Counted from the first letter of the stretch, positions 8,056 to 17,655 are shown. The stretch is DNA of 64,000 bases from Pseudovibrio ascidiaceicola (GCF_900114245.1 NZ_FOSK01000004.1:310001-374000), one strand, 5' to 3'. Notes: generated by a model not told the origin, from the sequence alone. Translations and numbers: made by a program.

Positions 8056-8646
8056 ATGAGCGTGCAGAGCAAGGTCATCGTCGTTTATCATAGTGGGTAT
8101 GGTCACACTCAGGTGCTGGCGGAAGCCGTGCTTCAGGGTGCCTTGGATGTGGGTGCGGATGCTGAACTGATGTCTGTTGCCACATTGGATGATGTGAACT
8201 GGGACAAGCTGGCCGCGGCTGATGCCCTTATCTTTGGTTCGCCGACATATATGGGCAGTGCGAGTGCACCGTTCAAAGCCTTTATGGATGCTAGTTCCAA
8301 AATTTGGATGGAGCGCGGTTGGGTGGACAAAGTCGCTGGGGCGTTTACAGTTTCCGCTTCTCGCAGCGGCGATAAACTTGGCACGCTGACACAGTTGAGT
8401 GTGTTTGCTGCGCAGCATGGCATGATTTGGGTTGGGCTGGATCTTATGCCCGGCAACAACAGCAGCAAAGGCTCTGAGGACGATCTCAACCGTTTGGGCA
8501 GCACGCTGGGTGTTATGGCACAGGCCAATGCAGATGAAGGGCCGGAGGTTGTTCCGCCAACAGCTGATAAGGATACAGCTAAAGCACTTGGTGGCAGAAT
8601 TGCGAAGGTTGCAGCCTCCCTCACCCTTGTGAGCGAAGCGGCTTAA
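8056..8646 (+). CDS. Flavodoxin-fold NAD(P)H oxidoreductase (WrbA-like), paralogue
   Basis: A 196-residue flavodoxin-fold protein. The phosphate loop is in YHSGYGHTQVLAEA (11-24) and GSPTYMGS (61-68) is the flavin loop. It shares long blocks with the 4149 gene product, including AAQHGMIWV, a PGNN-rich loop and DEGPEV, so the two are paralogues. The ATG at 8056 has GGAA 6-7 nt upstream and starts where homology starts; an upstream in-frame ATG at 8035 exists. Divergent from the NodD-like LysR gene. Confidence 0.85.
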   Translation: MSVQSKVIVVYHSGYGHTQVLAEAVLQGALDVGADAELMSVATLDDVNWDKLAAADALIFGSPTYMGSASAPFKAFMDASSKIWMERGWVDKVAGAFTVSASRSGDKLGTLTQLSVFAAQHGMIWVGLDLMPGNNSSKGSEDDLNRLGSTLGVMAQANADEGPEVVPPTADKDTAKALGGRIAKVAASLTLVSEAA

Positions 8647-8778
8647 CCCTTAATTCACTGCAATTGCAAGTGCTTGTATTTCTGCAAGTACAGGTGCCAT
8701 CTCTTCACCTCATTTTTGGACAAACTCGATACGTATAAGAGCAAATTAAAACACAAGATCACTGTATCGGGTTTGTCT

Positions 8779-9822
8779 ATGAAAAAAAGAAAACGCATTA
8801 TTCTTTCCATTGACGGTGGCGGTGCGCGCGGCCTTATTCCAATTCGTCTGCTGCGCGGCCTTGAGACCAAATTGTATGAGCGCGGCAAGACCGCTCCTCT
8901 TTGTCGATACTTTGATTTGATTTGCGGAACATCCAGCGGCGGCTTGATTGCAGCAGGACTGACGGCACCTAACCCAGACCGCGACAAGCCCGGCCAACCC
9001 GCTATGACGCCCAGCGAGCTGCAAGAGTTTTTTGAGATTGAAGCCCGCGAGCTTTACATGAACAATCGCAGGCACTGGCTGCCGCGGCGCCTCTACCATA
9101 CCTTTGGGCAGTTCAATAAAGGCATTCAGGAGCGTCCGATTGAGCAAGCCATCAAGCAGCATATTGGATGGAGCGCGCTTTCCTGCAGTATGACGGCTAT
9201 TTTGCTGACCGCATATGACCTGAAAAACCGCCGTGTTGTTTCCATGAGCAACAACACAACTGGACGGGATGACTATTACTTCTGGCAGGCTGTGCGGGCC
9301 ACAACGTCCTCCCCATCGTGGTTTGAGCCAGCCCGCGTTGAGAACCTGACGACTGGCGATGAAGAGATCATGATCGACGCTGCTGGCTTCCTGAACGATC
9401 CGGTGCTTGCAGCCTATGCAGAGGCGCGTCGTCATGGTTGGGCACCAAAAGACATTATTATTCTATCGCTTGGTTCAGGCAATCCGGTTGAAGAAAAACA
9501 CAGCTTTAACCAGGCAGTGAACTGGGGCACAAGCGGTTGGCTTTCTCCTGAAGAAGGTACCCCCCTACTCTCCAGCTACATGCATGGGCAAACGGCCTCC
9601 ACGGGTCAGTATGCTGATGTGCTGTTTAAAGACATGCCGGGGATTGAGTACATTCGCCTCAACGCTGACCTTCCACACTTTGGCAGTGACATTTACAGCG
9701 TGCGCCCGGGCGAGGTGCTTCAGCTCAATCGCATTGCAGATGACCTCCTTTCCGGCCACGGAGATGAGCTAGACAAACTGGCAGACATCATGGAAGAAAG
9801 GCAGGATGGCCCCGGCTTTTAG
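8779..9822 (+). CDS. Patatin-like phospholipase
   Basis: A 347-residue patatin-family lipid acyl hydrolase. The oxyanion loop is DGGGARG (12-18), the nucleophile elbow G-T-S-S-G (50-54, Ser52), and the dyad Asp is Asp200. It lies in DAAGFLNDP, where most patatins read DGG or DGA. The protein has no signal peptide, so it should be cytosolic or membrane-associated and act on phospholipids. The ATG at 8779 is chosen by homology; the frame is open from 8674 but those residues look non-conserved. Patatins can be CBASS effectors, but no cyclase or signalling gene is adjacent. Confidence 0.82.
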   Translation: MKKRKRIILSIDGGGARGLIPIRLLRGLETKLYERGKTAPLCRYFDLICGTSSGGLIAAGLTAPNPDRDKPGQPAMTPSELQEFFEIEARELYMNNRRHWLPRRLYHTFGQFNKGIQERPIEQAIKQHIGWSALSCSMTAILLTAYDLKNRRVVSMSNNTTGRDDYYFWQAVRATTSSPSWFEPARVENLTTGDEEIMIDAAGFLNDPVLAAYAEARRHGWAPKDIIILSLGSGNPVEEKHSFNQAVNWGTSGWLSPEEGTPLLSSYMHGQTASTGQYADVLFKDMPGIEYIRLNADLPHFGSDIYSVRPGEVLQLNRIADDLLSGHGDELDKLADIMEERQDGPGF

Positions 9823-9910
9823 GCTTCACAATCCTTCCGCCCCTGCTACAACCACTAGGATGAATAGTGAAAGTGATTCACGTTAGAGCCGTGGGTACGT
9901 CGGAGGAAAC

Positions 9911-10903
9911 ATGTTTGGGTTGAGAGGTCATCAGCGCACGATTGCCTTAATGGCTGGTGGAATTGTCGTGAACCTGCTTTCTGCTGGTGCTCATGCTGTG
10001 CCTCTTCCTGACACAAAGCCTCCTCTTTCTGCTGAGGATTACCGCGAGGCGCTGAAAAAGCAGCCCGAATTTCCAGGCGCTGCCAAGTATCACTTCGGAC
10101 ACAAGAAAACGCCTGCCAAAACAAAGCCTCTCTCCTTTGGCAGCTATGCAAGAGGCTGTGTCGCAGGAGCTGTTTCCATCCCAAAAGACGGTGAGAACTG
10201 GCAGGTCATGCGCCTGTCTCGTAACCGCAATTGGGGGCATCCTGTTCTCATTGACTTTCTAAAGCGTCTGGCTGCTGATGCGCCTGATCTGGGCTGGAAT
10301 GGCCTGCTGGTTGGCGACCTTTCTCAGCCACGTGGTGGCCCGATGCTGACGGGTCATGCTTCTCATCAGATTGGGTTGGATGCTGATATCTGGCTGCGCC
10401 AAATGCCAAACACGCGCTTCAGCGCCAAGCAGCGTGAGTCTGAGAGTGCGATTTCTATGCTGAACGGTAACTTGAGCAAACCGGGAGCAGACCGCCGCGT
10501 CAACCCGAAGCGCTGGACGGATGCTCATGCAAAGTTGATCCGCCGCGCCGCACAAGACGATGGTGTTGCACGTATCTTCGTAAATCCAACGATCAAGAAA
10601 GCGCTGTGTGAATTCGAGACTGGTGATCGCGACTGGTTGCGGAAAGTACGACCTTGGTGGGGACACCACTATCACTTCCACGTGCGTATGGCCTGCCCAG
10701 AAGGTGGCGCACAATGTAAGAACCAAGCTGTACCACCTGCTGGCGATGGCTGTGGCAAAGAGCTAACCTATTGGCTTTCTGATGCACCCTGGGTTCCTAA
10801 AAAGCCTAAGCCGGGTGAAAAACCAAAACCCCGCAAGCCCAAGCCTCCGCTCGCGGTTGCAGATCTTCCCAACAGCTGTGCGACAGTGCTGCGGACGGAG
10901 TAG
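9911..10903 (+). CDS. mepA: Penicillin-insensitive murein DD-endopeptidase MepA
   Basis: A 330-residue periplasmic LAS-family zinc peptidase that cleaves D-Ala-mDAP cross-links of peptidoglycan. The zinc ligands are in GHASHQIGLDADIW (148-161) and GHHYHFHVRM (251-260). A signal peptide ends near AGAHA (25-29), and the start has a GGAGG box at the right distance. A lysine/proline-rich tail segment (about 295-313, KKPKPGEKPKPRKPKP) follows the catalytic domain and could interact with the cell wall. Confidence 0.93.
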   Translation: MFGLRGHQRTIALMAGGIVVNLLSAGAHAVPLPDTKPPLSAEDYREALKKQPEFPGAAKYHFGHKKTPAKTKPLSFGSYARGCVAGAVSIPKDGENWQVMRLSRNRNWGHPVLIDFLKRLAADAPDLGWNGLLVGDLSQPRGGPMLTGHASHQIGLDADIWLRQMPNTRFSAKQRESESAISMLNGNLSKPGADRRVNPKRWTDAHAKLIRRAAQDDGVARIFVNPTIKKALCEFETGDRDWLRKVRPWWGHHYHFHVRMACPEGGAQCKNQAVPPAGDGCGKELTYWLSDAPWVPKKPKPGEKPKPRKPKPPLAVADLPNSCATVLRTE

Positions 10904-11225
10904 TACGGTATTCTGCTGGTGCGAGCGAGCCAATCAGTAAAGTATTCATAATCGGCACTTCATGGCATAGATGAGTTATGATCATCTATAGTTAGCCCTA
11001 TACCAAGACGGAGATAGCTTCCAGCTCATCAGAATACACTTGCAATGTTAAAATTGTAGTAAAATCAAGTAGACTCAGGTATTTGACTCTACATGCAAAC
11101 AAGCTTACTTATCAATCAGCACATGTAAGAGCTCAAATTTGCTACCTACAGATATGATGTCTGTTGTTTCAGTGTACGTGCTGATTTCAATAGCAATTTA
11201 TTGATATTCTGTAGAGGTATTCGTT
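10904..11225. other. AT-rich intergenic region
   Basis: No open frame with a ribosome-binding site, no RNA gene and no strong hairpin is visible between mepA and the gene at 11226. It presumably carries the promoter of the latter, whose Shine-Dalgarno (AGAGGT) lies just before 11226. Confidence 0.4.
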
Positions 11226-11930
11226 ATGGATGTTAGCGGCGCACGCCTATCTTTTTCATTTACCAATTTTGCTGGGAATAATGATCCTGCTCCGGTTATG
11301 ACGCAGGATGAGATCGCAATTGGTCTGCTTCAAGACATTGTTCGCTTTACGCCAGACAATGAGTTGCGTAACGCAAGCCAGGGTGCAAAGACTGCGGCTG
11401 AAAACAGCAATGATCCTGCGAAGAAAGCCATAAGCAAAATCTTTGAAGTCCTTGTTGGTCTTAATCTTGACGCAATGGACAACGTCATACAATCATATCT
11501 ATCGCAGCAAGACCGTAAGGCTAAAGCTATTCAGAAATTCTTTGATGTATCCAAAGATTGGACAGACCCGAATAGTGAAGTTGTTTTCCAAGAGGTTATG
11601 AGCGCAATCAATGCCAGCGCAAGGACCGGCGATCCCATTGCAATCGAGATAAAAAAAGCTATGCAAGACGGCACGCTCCAGATGGAAGATATGGCGGATT
11701 ATGGGTTTGAGACAAAATCTGATTACATCGTCTATCTCAATCCTGACGGAGAGTATGTCGTAGGAATGTCTTCGATTACTCACGTTGGAGAGTATGCGAG
11801 TGCTGATAGTCTGTTCGCAGATCTCACCTATGTAAATGACGAAGGTCGCTCAATTGATAAGAAAACAGGCCATAACGCCTACTACGTGCAAGTAGCCAAG
11901 AATCTAGCCTTCTACTTCACATGGCCTTAA
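11226..11930 (+). CDS. Hypothetical protein
   Basis: A 234-residue, acidic, soluble protein with no signal peptide or membrane segment that I recognise. The middle is helical and Asn/Lys/Asp-rich (about 45-150). The C-terminal 70 residues contain more beta-like sequence (SDYIVYLNPDGEYVVGMSS and HNAYYVQVAKNLAFYFTW). No family assigned. It stands alone, with an AGAGGT box before the ATG and a strong intrinsic terminator after the stop, so it is probably a monocistronic real gene. Confidence 0.65.
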   Translation: MDVSGARLSFSFTNFAGNNDPAPVMTQDEIAIGLLQDIVRFTPDNELRNASQGAKTAAENSNDPAKKAISKIFEVLVGLNLDAMDNVIQSYLSQQDRKAKAIQKFFDVSKDWTDPNSEVVFQEVMSAINASARTGDPIAIEIKKAMQDGTLQMEDMADYGFETKSDYIVYLNPDGEYVVGMSSITHVGEYASADSLFADLTYVNDEGRSIDKKTGHNAYYVQVAKNLAFYFTWP

Positions 11931-11970
11931 GATTGTTCGGCAAATATTTTCTTCAATATCCGGGGATGCA

Positions 11971-11998
11971 AGGGAGCGATATCGCTCCCTTTTTTATT
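11971..11998 (+). terminator. Intrinsic terminator
   Basis: Self-complementary AGGGAGCGATATCGCTCCCT (11971-11990) followed by six Ts and ATTTG. It ends transcription of the 11226 gene and overlaps the stop of the convergent acetyltransferase gene. The T run is only on the plus-strand side. Confidence 0.85.
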
Positions 11999-12524
11999 TG
12001 TCATGCACGTAAGCAGCTGGAGCGGCGTTGTTGTTCAGGATGAGTGTCATCAAAGTAAGATCCAGCCAGCGGCCGAATTTGAAGCCGACTTGTGGGAGCT
12101 CTCCGCTGACTTTGAAGCCGTAGCGTTCGTGTAAACGGATTGAGCCTTTGTTGTCGCTATCAATGGCACCGATTAAGACGTGGTGCTGGTCTTGCTTTGC
12201 AAGTTCAACCAGTTTTGCGAGCAGCACGGTTCCTGCCCCTTTTCCCCGAGATTGCGGTGTTACATAAACGGAGTGTTCCATGGTTTTGCTATAGCCAGAC
12301 TTCTCACGGAACGGGCCATAGCTGCCGTAACCCAGCACATCACCGTTGTCGTCTTCAGCTACAATGATCGGATATCCGCCAGCAATCCGGCTCTCAAACC
12401 AGTTCTTACGATCTTCCAAAGTCTCTAATGAATCGGTCCAAATGGCAGCTAGAGTTTTGACTGCATCATTGTGAATTCCCAGGATGGCGGGAAGATCAGG
12501 TTTGGTTGCATGACGCAGTTTCAT
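11994..12524 (-). CDS. GNAT N-acetyltransferase (phosphinothricin acetyltransferase-like)
   Basis: A 176-residue GNAT protein. The acetyl-CoA pyrophosphate loop is QSRGKGAG (91-98), and the C-terminal HERYGFKVSGELPQVGFKFGRWLD pattern is typical of the Pat/YncA group, which acetylates amino-acid analogues such as phosphinothricin or methionine sulfoximine. The ATG at 12524 is preferred, with AGGGG 6 nt upstream; an ATG at 12572 is in frame but lacks support. Its natural substrate cannot be read from the sequence. Confidence 0.85.
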   Translation of the reverse strand: MKLRHATKPDLPAILGIHNDAVKTLAAIWTDSLETLEDRKNWFESRIAGGYPIIVAEDDNGDVLGYGSYGPFREKSGYSKTMEHSVYVTPQSRGKGAGTVLLAKLVELAKQDQHHVLIGAIDSDNKGSIRLHERYGFKVSGELPQVGFKFGRWLDLTLMTLILNNNAAPAAYVHDK

Positions 12525-12958
12525 GGAAGCCCCTTTAAAGCACCGAAGCAACTCACGCTCAAATAAAGCCACGCACGCTGCCCGGGAAACCTACTTTTTT
12601 GCGTATCTTCGAGAGATACGCCTTAACTTTCTTACGAATTGTCATATTTTGCCGTGCATCTCAAGAACTTGCGGTCTCCAAATACTTGAGTTTATTGCAG
12701 GATAATCTGGTACCTTGGCTCAACATCCAAGGAATCCAAGATAGATGAAAATTGCTAATTGTGAGATTATTTTACGTAAATTTAACCATAGTTTTTGATC
12801 ATTACATCAAATTTCAATGGTTGATTTTAAGGTTAGCACTTAATTACTGCACCTACAGGTCGTCGTTACTTAACAGTGAGTAAACGCCCTACTGAACGGC
12901 AATTATCTTACTCCTTAAACATCATCCTGCTTACACTTTCATATCTGGAGTATTCGAA
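12525..12958. other. AT-rich intergenic region with an 8-bp hairpin
   Basis: A 434-bp gap between divergent genes. A perfect hairpin GCGTATCT/AGATACGC (12601-12621, 5-nt loop) lies next to a T run on its 5' side, so it does not work as an intrinsic terminator in either direction. The remainder is AT-rich and likely carries the promoter of the outer-membrane gene at 12959. No small gene seen. Confidence 0.4.
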
Positions 12959-13660
12959 GTGAAACAGGTTCTGTGTATTTCCACCCTTCTTGCAGGTGTT
13001 GGATTAATAATTGCCGGAGCATCCTCCGCACACGCTCAAGATGGTGGTATGTACATCTCGCTCAAAGGTGCAAAGGCATTTTCACTTCGCAGCACCTTTG
13101 ATCCAATCGGGGGTGCGCCAACTGATAGCTATGATTTTGACTATAAAAGCGAATGGTCAGCAAGCACTAGCCTTGGATATAGGTTGAATGAATATCTGCG
13201 TCTTGAAGGTGAACTAGGATACCTTGTCAACTCAGTCAAAAATATGAGCAGTGACACCATTCCAATCGATTACAGCTCGAGAGGAAAAATCTTTGCCAGA
13301 TATACAATGGCAAACATCCTTGCTGATTTTGCTCTTACCGATCAGCTGACCGCCTTTGCGGGAGGTGGTATCGGCATTGCAAAGCCAGATATGGATAAAA
13401 CAATCCTCTCAAATGCGCTTTTGGGTCAAACACGGCAAATCGAGATCGAAGATCAATATGTTTTTGCATGGAAACTCACTGGCGGCCTTTCTTATGAGGC
13501 ATATGAAAACACTCACCTTTTTGCAGATTATACTTACTTTCAAACAGCCGATTTTGACATCAAGCAAAAAACAACCCAAAGCGGCGTTTCAGTAGAGAAC
13601 ACATTGGAGTCAGATCTCAGCTCTCACCTCATCGGCGTTGGTCTTCGCTATGATTTTTAG
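12959..13660 (+). CDS. Outer-membrane beta-barrel protein (Omp25/OmpW-like)
   Basis: A 233-residue small outer-membrane barrel. A signal peptide ends at AHA (near residues 24-26), amphipathic beta-strands alternate through the body, and the chain ends GVGLRYDF with the terminal Phe that directs BAM-dependent insertion. The GTG start has GGAG 9 nt upstream. It shares FQTADF and the C-terminal pattern with the protein at 13901, so the two are probably paralogues about 240 bp apart. Eight strands are expected for this length; the role (structural, adhesion or small-solute pore) is unknown. Confidence 0.8.
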   Translation: MKQVLCISTLLAGVGLIIAGASSAHAQDGGMYISLKGAKAFSLRSTFDPIGGAPTDSYDFDYKSEWSASTSLGYRLNEYLRLEGELGYLVNSVKNMSSDTIPIDYSSRGKIFARYTMANILADFALTDQLTAFAGGGIGIAKPDMDKTILSNALLGQTRQIEIEDQYVFAWKLTGGLSYEAYENTHLFADYTYFQTADFDIKQKTTQSGVSVENTLESDLSSHLIGVGLRYDF

Positions 13661-13704
13661 TGGGTAACATACGTAAGTACTTCGCTAATTTTCACGATTG
13701 ACAG

Positions 13705-13730
13705 AGGCGGCAGGTTGCCGCCTTGTTTTA
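13705..13730 (+). terminator. Intrinsic terminator
   Basis: Stem AGGCGGCA/TGCCGCCT with a GGT loop followed by TTGTTTTA, 45 bp after the stop of the first barrel gene. It separates the two outer-membrane genes into distinct transcription units. Confidence 0.8.
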
Positions 13731-13900
13731 TGCATAAGGACTACTGGTAATATCATCAAATCTTACAGACACCAGACAAGTTATAGCATTGTTATTCATA
13801 CCTACATTTTACATGTTCTGTGAATTACATCATTAATTATTTGGTAAGACTTGTCTATTTGCGCGAATCTCCCTTTCAGGACTTCAGGAGATAGTGCGCA

Positions 13901-14644
13901 ATGGGAAAGCTTTCCTCTACTGTGATCATGTTAGTTTCTGCGTTATTGGCGACAGGAGCACTCTCTGCCCGTTCCTATGCTGCGGATTTGGCGGCGGCTG
14001 CGCAAGAAGCAGCTGCGGCTGCGGCTGAAAAGGCGGCGATGGGCATGTTTCCACTCAAACCTTATGCAGGTGCAAAGGCCTTTGTTTCTTATGCACCTGA
14101 CGGTGATTTTTATACACCTGGGACTGGGCGGACAAAATTTTTCGAATACAATATTGGCTGGAATGCCGCCGCTTTTGGCGGGGTAACGGCAGGGGATTTC
14201 GTTAAACTGCAGCTGGACACCGGCTACATCAGCAATAGTGTTTCCAACCTTTCCGGGGTGGACGGTGGCAGTGGAACCGTAGCCGCCGCCTATGTGATGG
14301 GCGGCGTTATTCTTTCTGCGCCCCTTTCTCCACTCACCAAAAAGGTTATTCCGTTTGCGGGAATCAGCATTGGGGCGGCGTTTCCTGTGATTGGAACCAT
14401 CAATGGCACAATCAACGGGGATGAGTTCACAATCAAAGGCAGCCAGTCGACGGTGGGGGCCTTATTGGCTCGCGGGGGTGTAACGATTGCGATTAATCCC
14501 AAACTTGGAGCAACACTGGAATATGGCTTCTTCCAAACAGCAGATTTTTCGCTGAGCACAACGGACAATATCTCCAGCTCCGGCAACGCGTCGACCGACA
14601 TGTCAGCCCACTTGTTCGGTCTTGGCTTTGAGTATCACTTTTAG
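13901..14644 (+). CDS. Outer-membrane beta-barrel protein
   Basis: A 247-residue exported barrel. The signal peptide ends near SYAAD (25-29) and is followed by an Ala-rich helix (about residues 30-47, AAAAQEAAAAAAEKAA), an unusual periplasmic segment before the barrel. The chain ends GLGFEYHF, again with the terminal Phe of BAM substrates. EYGFFQTADFSL matches the DYTYFQTADFDI strand of the 12959 gene product, supporting paralogy. The start has AGGAG 9 nt upstream. Confidence 0.78.
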   Translation: MGKLSSTVIMLVSALLATGALSARSYAADLAAAAQEAAAAAAEKAAMGMFPLKPYAGAKAFVSYAPDGDFYTPGTGRTKFFEYNIGWNAAAFGGVTAGDFVKLQLDTGYISNSVSNLSGVDGGSGTVAAAYVMGGVILSAPLSPLTKKVIPFAGISIGAAFPVIGTINGTINGDEFTIKGSQSTVGALLARGGVTIAINPKLGATLEYGFFQTADFSLSTTDNISSSGNASTDMSAHLFGLGFEYHF

Positions 14645-14773
14645 CCAGATAGCAGCGAAAATCTGAGAGAAAGCCAATAACTATTCACTTTATTGGCTGG
14701 AAAACGGCAAAAAAGCGCGTGGGCGCTTATTATGTGCTTTGCCATAGAGCAAAGCAGTGGTAATTGAGCGCCC

Positions 14774-16579
14774 ATGACGACCAAAACTTTGTCCAATATT
14801 CGCAATTTCTCGATTGTCGCGCACATCGACCACGGTAAGTCCACCCTGGCCGATCGCCTCATCCAGTCTACCGGCACTCTCACTGATCGTGAGATGACGG
14901 AGCAGGTTCTCGATTCCATGGATATCGAGAAGGAGCGCGGCATTACCATTAAGGCTCAAACCGTTCGCCTGATCTACAAGGCGGAGGACGGTGAGGAGTA
15001 CACGCTGAACCTGATCGATACCCCAGGTCACGTGGACTTTGCCTATGAAGTTTCTCGCTCCCTTGCTGCGGTGGAAGGCTCCCTGCTGGTGGTTGATGCC
15101 TCCCAAGGCGTGGAAGCGCAGACGCTTGCGAACGTCTATCAGGCAATCGACAACGACCACGATATCGTGACCGTTCTCAATAAAGTTGACCTGCCTGCTG
15201 CTGAGCCGGATCGCATCAAAGAGCAGATCGAAGACGTGATCGGCCTTGATACTTCTGACTCCGTGATGATTTCAGCGAAGACCGGACTTGGTATTCCTGA
15301 TGTTTTGGAAGCGATCGTCAAACAGCTCCCTGCTCCAAAAGGCAATCCGGATGGCCCGCTCAAAGCTATGCTGGTGGACAGCTGGTATGACACCTATCTT
15401 GGTGTGATGGTTCTTATTCGCGTGATCGACGGTGAACTGAAAAAAGGCGACACCATCAAAATGATGGGTACTGGCGCTGTGTATCCAGTTGACCGCGTTG
15501 GCGTAATGACACCAGCCTTTGTCACAACTGATCGTCTTGGACCGGGTGAAATTGGCGTTCTGACGGCTTCCATCAAAGAAGTTGCTGACACCCGCGTGGG
15601 TGACACGATCACTCATGACAAGAAGGGCTGCACGGAAGCGCTGCCGGGCTTTAAGCCTGCTCAGCCTGTTGTGTTCTGTGGCCTGTTCCCAGTTGATGCC
15701 AACGACTTTGAAGACCTGCGCTCTGCCATGGGCAAGCTGCGCCTCAATGATGCGTCTTTCTCTTACGAGATGGAAACATCGGCTGCGCTTGGTTTTGGCT
15801 TCCGTTGTGGCTTCCTTGGTCTGCTGCACCTGGAAATTATTCAGGAACGCCTGTCCCGTGAGTTCAACCTTGATCTGATCGCAACAGCACCATCTGTTGT
15901 TTATGAGATGGAGATGACAGACGGTTCTCAGTTTGAGATGCACAACCCCGCTGATATGCCGGATGTTGTGAAGATCAAAGAGATCCGTGAACCATGGATC
16001 CGCGCGAACATCATGACACCGGATGAGTATCTCGGTGCTATCTTGAAGTTGTGTCAGGATCGCCGTGGTGTGCAGGTCGACCTTTCCTACGTTGGGTCTC
16101 GTGCGATGGTCACTTATGACCTGCCGCTCAACGAAGTGGTCTTCGATTTCTACGACCGTCTGAAGTCCATCTCTAAAGGCTACGCTTCGTTTGACTACAC
16201 CATCAGCGAATATCGTGCTGGTGATTTGGCCAAGATGTCTATTCTGGTGAACGACGAGCCGGTTGATGCGCTCTCTGTGCTGGTGCACCGCTCACAGGCA
16301 GATAAACGCGGTCGTGCGATGTGTGAAGTTCTGAAAGAGCTGATCCCACGGCATATGTTCAAGATTCCTATTCAGGCAGCGCTTGGTGGCCGCGTGATTG
16401 CGCGTGAGACCCTCTCGGCTCTGCGTAAGGATGTGACCGCGAAATGTTATGGCGGTGATGCTTCCCGTAAACGCAAGCTGCTGGATAAGCAGAAGGCGGG
16501 TAAGAAGAAGATGCGCCAGTTCGGTAAGGTTGAGATCCCTCAGGAAGCGTTTATTCAAGCGCTGAAGATGGATGACTGA
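14774..16579 (+). CDS. lepA: Elongation factor 4 (LepA), ribosome-associated GTPase
   Basis: A 601-residue translational GTPase acting on the 70S ribosome, where EF4 affects back-translocation and initiation. Near the N-terminus are G1 AHIDHGKST and G2/switch I around [10 protein letters not shown], followed by G3 DTPGH and G4 NKVD. Domains II, III and V follow, then the EF4-specific C-terminal domain, ending with the basic [18 protein letters not shown] segment. Length and motifs are complete. The upstream Shine-Dalgarno is weak. A strong terminator follows. Confidence 0.97.
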   Translation: MTTKTLSNIRNFSIVAHIDHGKSTLADRLIQSTGTLTDREMTEQVLDSMDIEKERGITIKAQTVRLIYKAEDGEEYTLNLIDTPGHVDFAYEVSRSLAAVEGSLLVVDASQGVEAQTLANVYQAIDNDHDIVTVLNKVDLPAAEPDRIKEQIEDVIGLDTSDSVMISAKTGLGIPDVLEAIVKQLPAPKGNPDGPLKAMLVDSWYDTYLGVMVLIRVIDGELKKGDTIKMMGTGAVYPVDRVGVMTPAFVTTDRLGPGEIGVLTASIKEVADTRVGDTITHDKKGCTEALPGFKPAQPVVFCGLFPVDANDFEDLRSAMGKLRLNDASFSYEMETSAALGFGFRCGFLGLLHLEIIQERLSREFNLDLIATAPSVVYEMEMTDGSQFEMHNPADMPDVVKIKEIREPWIRANIMTPDEYLGAILKLCQDRRGVQVDLSYVGSRAMVTYDLPLNEVVFDFYDRLKSISKGYASFDYTISEYRAGDLAKMSILVNDEPVDALSVLVHRSQADKRGRAMCEVLKELIPRHMFKIPIQAALGGRVIARETLSALRKDVTAKCYGGDASRKRKLLDKQKAGKKKMRQFGKVEIPQEAFIQALKMDD

Positions 16580-16612
16580 GCACCGATTAGAGCTGCAGTG
16601 ATACTAAGATTC

Positions 16613-16646
16613 AAGACCGGCCCATATGAGGCCGGTCTTTGTTTTT
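16613..16646 (+). terminator. Intrinsic terminator of lepA
   Basis: Perfect 10-bp stem AAGACCGGCC/GGCCGGTCTT (16613-16622 and 16630-16639) with a 7-nt loop followed by TGTTTTT. Confidence 0.88.
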
Positions 16647-16677
16647 GGCAAATGCGACTATGAAAAGGTACGTAGAT

Positions 16678-17256
16678 ATGTCCCTTGAGAATGACCTGCG
16701 CAGCCGTGCAGACGATAAATGTGAGCTTTGCGGTGCGACAGAGGACCTTGCTGCAGTTGCGGTTGGTCCTGATAGCGATGGCAGTGCTGAGAAATCCATT
16801 CTGGCCTGCGGCACGTGCTCCGCACAGTTGGAGAGCGAAGCAGAGCTGGATGTGAACCATTGGCGCTGCCTGAATGAAAGCGCATGGAGCACTGAGCCAG
16901 CAGTTCAGGTGAGTGCATGGCGTCTACTGGGCCGTCTTTCTGGCGAAGCCTGGGCACGAGACTTGCTGGATACGCTGTATCTGGACGAGGAAACGCTTGA
17001 GTGGGCTCAGTCCGGTATGCCAGCGGCAGAGGACGAAGATGCCATCGTGCACAAAGACACGCACGGCGCTGTGCTTTCTGCTGGTGACACCGTGACTTTG
17101 GTTAAAGACCTCAAAGTCAAAGGTGCTGGCTTCACTGCCAAGCGCGGCACAGCGGTGCGGAACATTACTCTGGTGCAGGACAATGCAGAGCACATTGAAG
17201 GCCGTGTTAACGATCAGCGTATTGTTATTCTGACGGAATTCGTGAAGAAATCCTGA
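16678..17256 (+). CDS. phnA: PhnA/YjdM-family zinc-ribbon protein
   Basis: A 192-residue PhnA-family protein. The N-terminal half holds a zinc ribbon with CELCG and CGTCS pairs and a longer helical insertion. The C-terminal 70 residues are the conserved PhnA domain (HKDTHGAVLSAGDTVTLVKDLKVKG, ending ILTEFVKKS), an SH3-like barrel. Despite its name the family is not established in phosphonate breakdown. The ATG at 16678 is chosen by homology and an AAGG box; the frame is open from 16639, inside the lepA terminator. Confidence 0.85.
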   Translation: MSLENDLRSRADDKCELCGATEDLAAVAVGPDSDGSAEKSILACGTCSAQLESEAELDVNHWRCLNESAWSTEPAVQVSAWRLLGRLSGEAWARDLLDTLYLDEETLEWAQSGMPAAEDEDAIVHKDTHGAVLSAGDTVTLVKDLKVKGAGFTAKRGTAVRNITLVQDNAEHIEGRVNDQRIVILTEFVKKS

Positions 17257-17284
17257 GGTTTGGCACTGAAAACTTGAGACGTAG

Positions 17285-17312
17285 AAAGCGGCCTTAAGGG
17301 TCGCTTTTTTTT
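17285..17312 (+). terminator. Intrinsic terminator of phnA
   Basis: Stem AAAGCGGCC/GGGTCGCTTT (one G-T pair) with an AT-rich loop directly followed by eight Ts, 28 bp after the phnA stop. Confidence 0.82.
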
Positions 17313-17463
17313 ATGACTACTTCAACTCAGAGCTACGTCCTGCTTATCTTTCCTCTGTCCTTCATAGCTTCCAATACATGAGAGAGGAGACAGTTTGGTT
17401 GCTGATCGGGCAAATCACCTCCCCCGCTACTGACGGCATCACCATCTCCGCTAAGACCGCCGA

Positions 17464-17655
17464 TCATATCGCTCGAAGCTCCACTGTCGTCACAAACAGG
17501 CTCTGAGACAGCAGGTGCGTCGTTTTTTGTATGGCTCGCTTGCGAGAGTCGCTACGCGTTGACCTTCCCAGCACTGCGATACCCATTAATGCAGGCACGA
17601 GTATGAGAACGAACAAGATCTTAGATAAGGGCATAGAGAACGTCTCATTACTCAC
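17464..17655 (-). CDS. Possible small membrane protein
   Basis: A 63-residue frame from a GTG start (an internal ATG is at 17634). One strongly hydrophobic segment, KILFVLILVPALMGIAVLG, is followed by a basic stretch STRSDSRKRAIQK, a pattern consistent with a single-pass inner-membrane peptide with its C-terminal side in the cytosol. A GGAG lies about 11 nt before the GTG. No family recognised, and a chance frame cannot be excluded. Confidence 0.35.
   Translation of the reverse strand: MSNETFSMPLSKILFVLILVPALMGIAVLGRSTRSDSRKRAIQKTTHLLSQSLFVTTVELRAI

Noticed and set aside
8779-9822. CBASS effector (CapV-like patatin)
   Set aside because: No nucleotide cyclase, Cap2 or Cap3 gene lies next to it.
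12601-12621. Intrinsic terminator at the GCGTATCT hairpin
   Set aside because: The T run lies on the 5' side of the hairpin, so it cannot act as a terminator on either strand.
15272-16288. A 338-codon frame antisense to lepA
   Set aside because: Shadow of lepA; His/Asn-rich composition without domain features.
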